Positions 12,608 through 13,451 of a stretch of DNA of 13,451 nucleotides are shown here, one piece after another (position 1 is the first letter of the stretch; every line of letters begins with the position of its first letter). This DNA comes from Leptolyngbyaceae cyanobacterium CSSed165cm_216 (GTDB taxonomy: Bacteria > Cyanobacteriota > Cyanobacteriia > Phormidesmidales > Phormidesmidaceae), in assembly GCA_007135385.1 (NCBI GenBank), contig SLIY01000223.1, positions 1 to 13,451 on the forward strand, given 5' to 3'. The notes under the pieces are model-generated. The model made no database searches. It was not told the origin of the DNA and worked only from the letters and a program-made list of their open reading frames with translations. Both the position numbers and the translations under genes were made by a program.

Positions 12608-13451
12608 ATGGAACGTCGCGTGTCATCGCTATCCCACGGTCAGCGGCTCTTAGCCGCCATTATGGTTACCGATGCCGTTGGGTTTAGCGCTCGCATGTCG
12701 ATGGATGAAGGGCTAACCCTACGGCTGATTGATCAAGACCTAACCGTAATTGCCGACACCTGTGAAGTCTTTGGCGGCACTGTGCTGAAATCCACCGGAG
12801 ATGGTCTGTTGATGTACTTCCTGAGTGCCGTGGAAGCGGTCTCCTGTGGGTTAGAGATGCAGCGACGGCTGACGGATCAAACCAGCGGGTTAGACCCTAC
12901 CCATTATCTGGATCACCGCATTGGCATTCACCTAGGGGATATTCTGGTAAGTGAGCAGGATGTGATGGGCAATGGGGTGAATATCACCGCCCGGCTACAG
13001 ACCTATGCAAAACCCAGGGGACTGTGCGTTTCCCAAACCATTTATGACGTGGTGAAGGCCCGTTTAGCCTTACACGCCACATTTTTAGGACCGTTACACC
13101 TAAAAAATATCCAGGAACCTGTACCCGCCTACCAACTGGCGCTAGACCCCGAAGACCCAGAGACCGACCACCAGCTGGCTGGAGCAGAGGGAGGCTGCAC
13201 CCTGCCGATGACAGCAGAGGGGTTACTGTCGGTTGCGGTGCGCAACCTATCCACCGATCACCACAGCCTGCGGATTAAAAAGCTGGTGTTTGCCACCTAC
13301 CAGCAGGCTTGGGAAAACGATCCCAAGGTCCTAGAGCAATTTGATTTGCGATCGCTGTTGATCAAGCTTCAGCAGCGCTACCCCAGCCTAGAAGAACTAG
13401 AAGAGCAGCTAGAGCACGTGGTGATGGGGCTGAACCGCCCTGATCTGTACA
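12608..13451 (+). CDS. Class III adenylate/guanylate cyclase, 3' end cut by the window
   Basis: The first 281 residues are visible and the gene runs off the right edge. Residues about 13-178 are a class III cyclase homology domain that makes cAMP or cGMP: metal ligands Asp22 in MVTDAVGFSARMS and Asp65 in LKSTGDGLLMYF, with Lys61 in the adenine-recognition position, and DVMGNGVNITARLQ with the transition-state residues Asn125 and Arg129. RIGIHLGDILV is the usual strand before the last motif. Lys61 favours ATP, so adenylate cyclase is more likely than guanylate. The cyclase is at the N-terminus with no sensor before it. After about residue 200 comes a part I do not recognise, with helical, charged sequence (IKKLVFATYQQAWENDPKVL, LEELEEQLEHVV) to the edge. 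No membrane segment is seen. ATG 12608 has no clear Shine-Dalgarno; the in-frame ATG at 12575 would add 11 residues. It follows chlD by 128 bases on the same strand. Confidence 0.87.
   Translation, partial: MERRVSSLSHGQRLLAAIMVTDAVGFSARMSMDEGLTLRLIDQDLTVIADTCEVFGGTVLKSTGDGLLMYFLSAVEAVSCGLEMQRRLTDQTSGLDPTHYLDHRIGIHLGDILVSEQDVMGNGVNITARLQTYAKPRGLCVSQTIYDVVKARLALHATFLGPLHLKNIQEPVPAYQLALDPEDPETDHQLAGAEGGCTLPMTAEGLLSVAVRNLSTDHHSLRIKKLVFATYQQAWENDPKVLEQFDLRSLLIKLQQRYPSLEELEEQLEHVVMGLNRPDLY

Larger units (their letters stand above)
859..13355. repeat. Dispersed HIP1 octamers (GCGATCGC)
   Basis: Copies found by eye begin at 859, 1171, 1725, 4528, 4961, 6765, 6779, 7531, 7561, 7793, 8671, 8908, 10151, 12429, 12453 and 13348. 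Most are inside genes. Three close pairs stand out: 6765/6779 (14 bases apart), 7531/7561 (30 bases) and 12429/12453 (24 bases). HIP1 is a known palindromic repeat of many cyanobacterial genomes and is the best single marker of the source lineage here. Confidence 0.9.

Overview
The window reads as cyanobacterial chromosome. It carries chlD (magnesium chelatase subunit D of chlorophyll synthesis), and I located at least 16 copies of the octamer GCGATCGC (the HIP1 repeat that is over-represented in many cyanobacteria) in 13.45 kb. A GAF domain with cyanobacterial photoreceptor-type sequence and GTG/CTG/CCC-rich codon use fit the same picture. I see no transposase, integrase, CRISPR array, phage gene, tRNA or rRNA; this is mostly housekeeping and signalling DNA with small, mostly singly transcribed genes.

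Layout, left to right. (1) The first bases hold the 5' end of a leftward gene that is probably an MgtE-type Mg2+ transporter, divergent from a rightward group I cysteine desulfurase. (2) After a convergent gap that may contain a relic of a beta-barrel protein, four leftward genes follow: a large 4xCBS-GAF-GGDEF diguanylate cyclase, a MetF-type methylenetetrahydrofolate reductase with a TTG start behind a nine-T run, trpS, and then a pair of overlapping family-2 glycosyltransferases (the downstream one resembling the LPS-core WaaE/KdtX group). (3) A divergent regulatory gap with two inverted repeats leads to rightward deoC, which converges on a small leftward gamma-glutamylcyclotransferase-fold protein. 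(4) A leftward orphan protein built from two 78-residue tandem repeats lies divergent from chlD across a 390-base gap that holds a perfect 9-bp inverted repeat. (5) The right edge cuts a class III nucleotide cyclase with intact catalytic residues and an unfamiliar helical C-terminal extension.

The genes do not form one pathway. Only the two glycosyltransferases (17-base overlap) look co-transcribed with confidence; metF probably has its own promoter at the end of trpS. Themes that recur are second messengers (a c-di-GMP synthase gated by CBS and GAF domains, and a cAMP/cGMP-type cyclase), folate/C1 and nucleoside metabolism (metF, deoC), and magnesium (probable MgtE, ChlD). The links between them are inference. 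The least explained items are the two-repeat orphan protein, the slippery start of metF, the cysteine-less photoreceptor-like GAF in the diguanylate cyclase, and the inverted repeats ahead of chlD and deoC. I do not see a clear new multi-gene system here.
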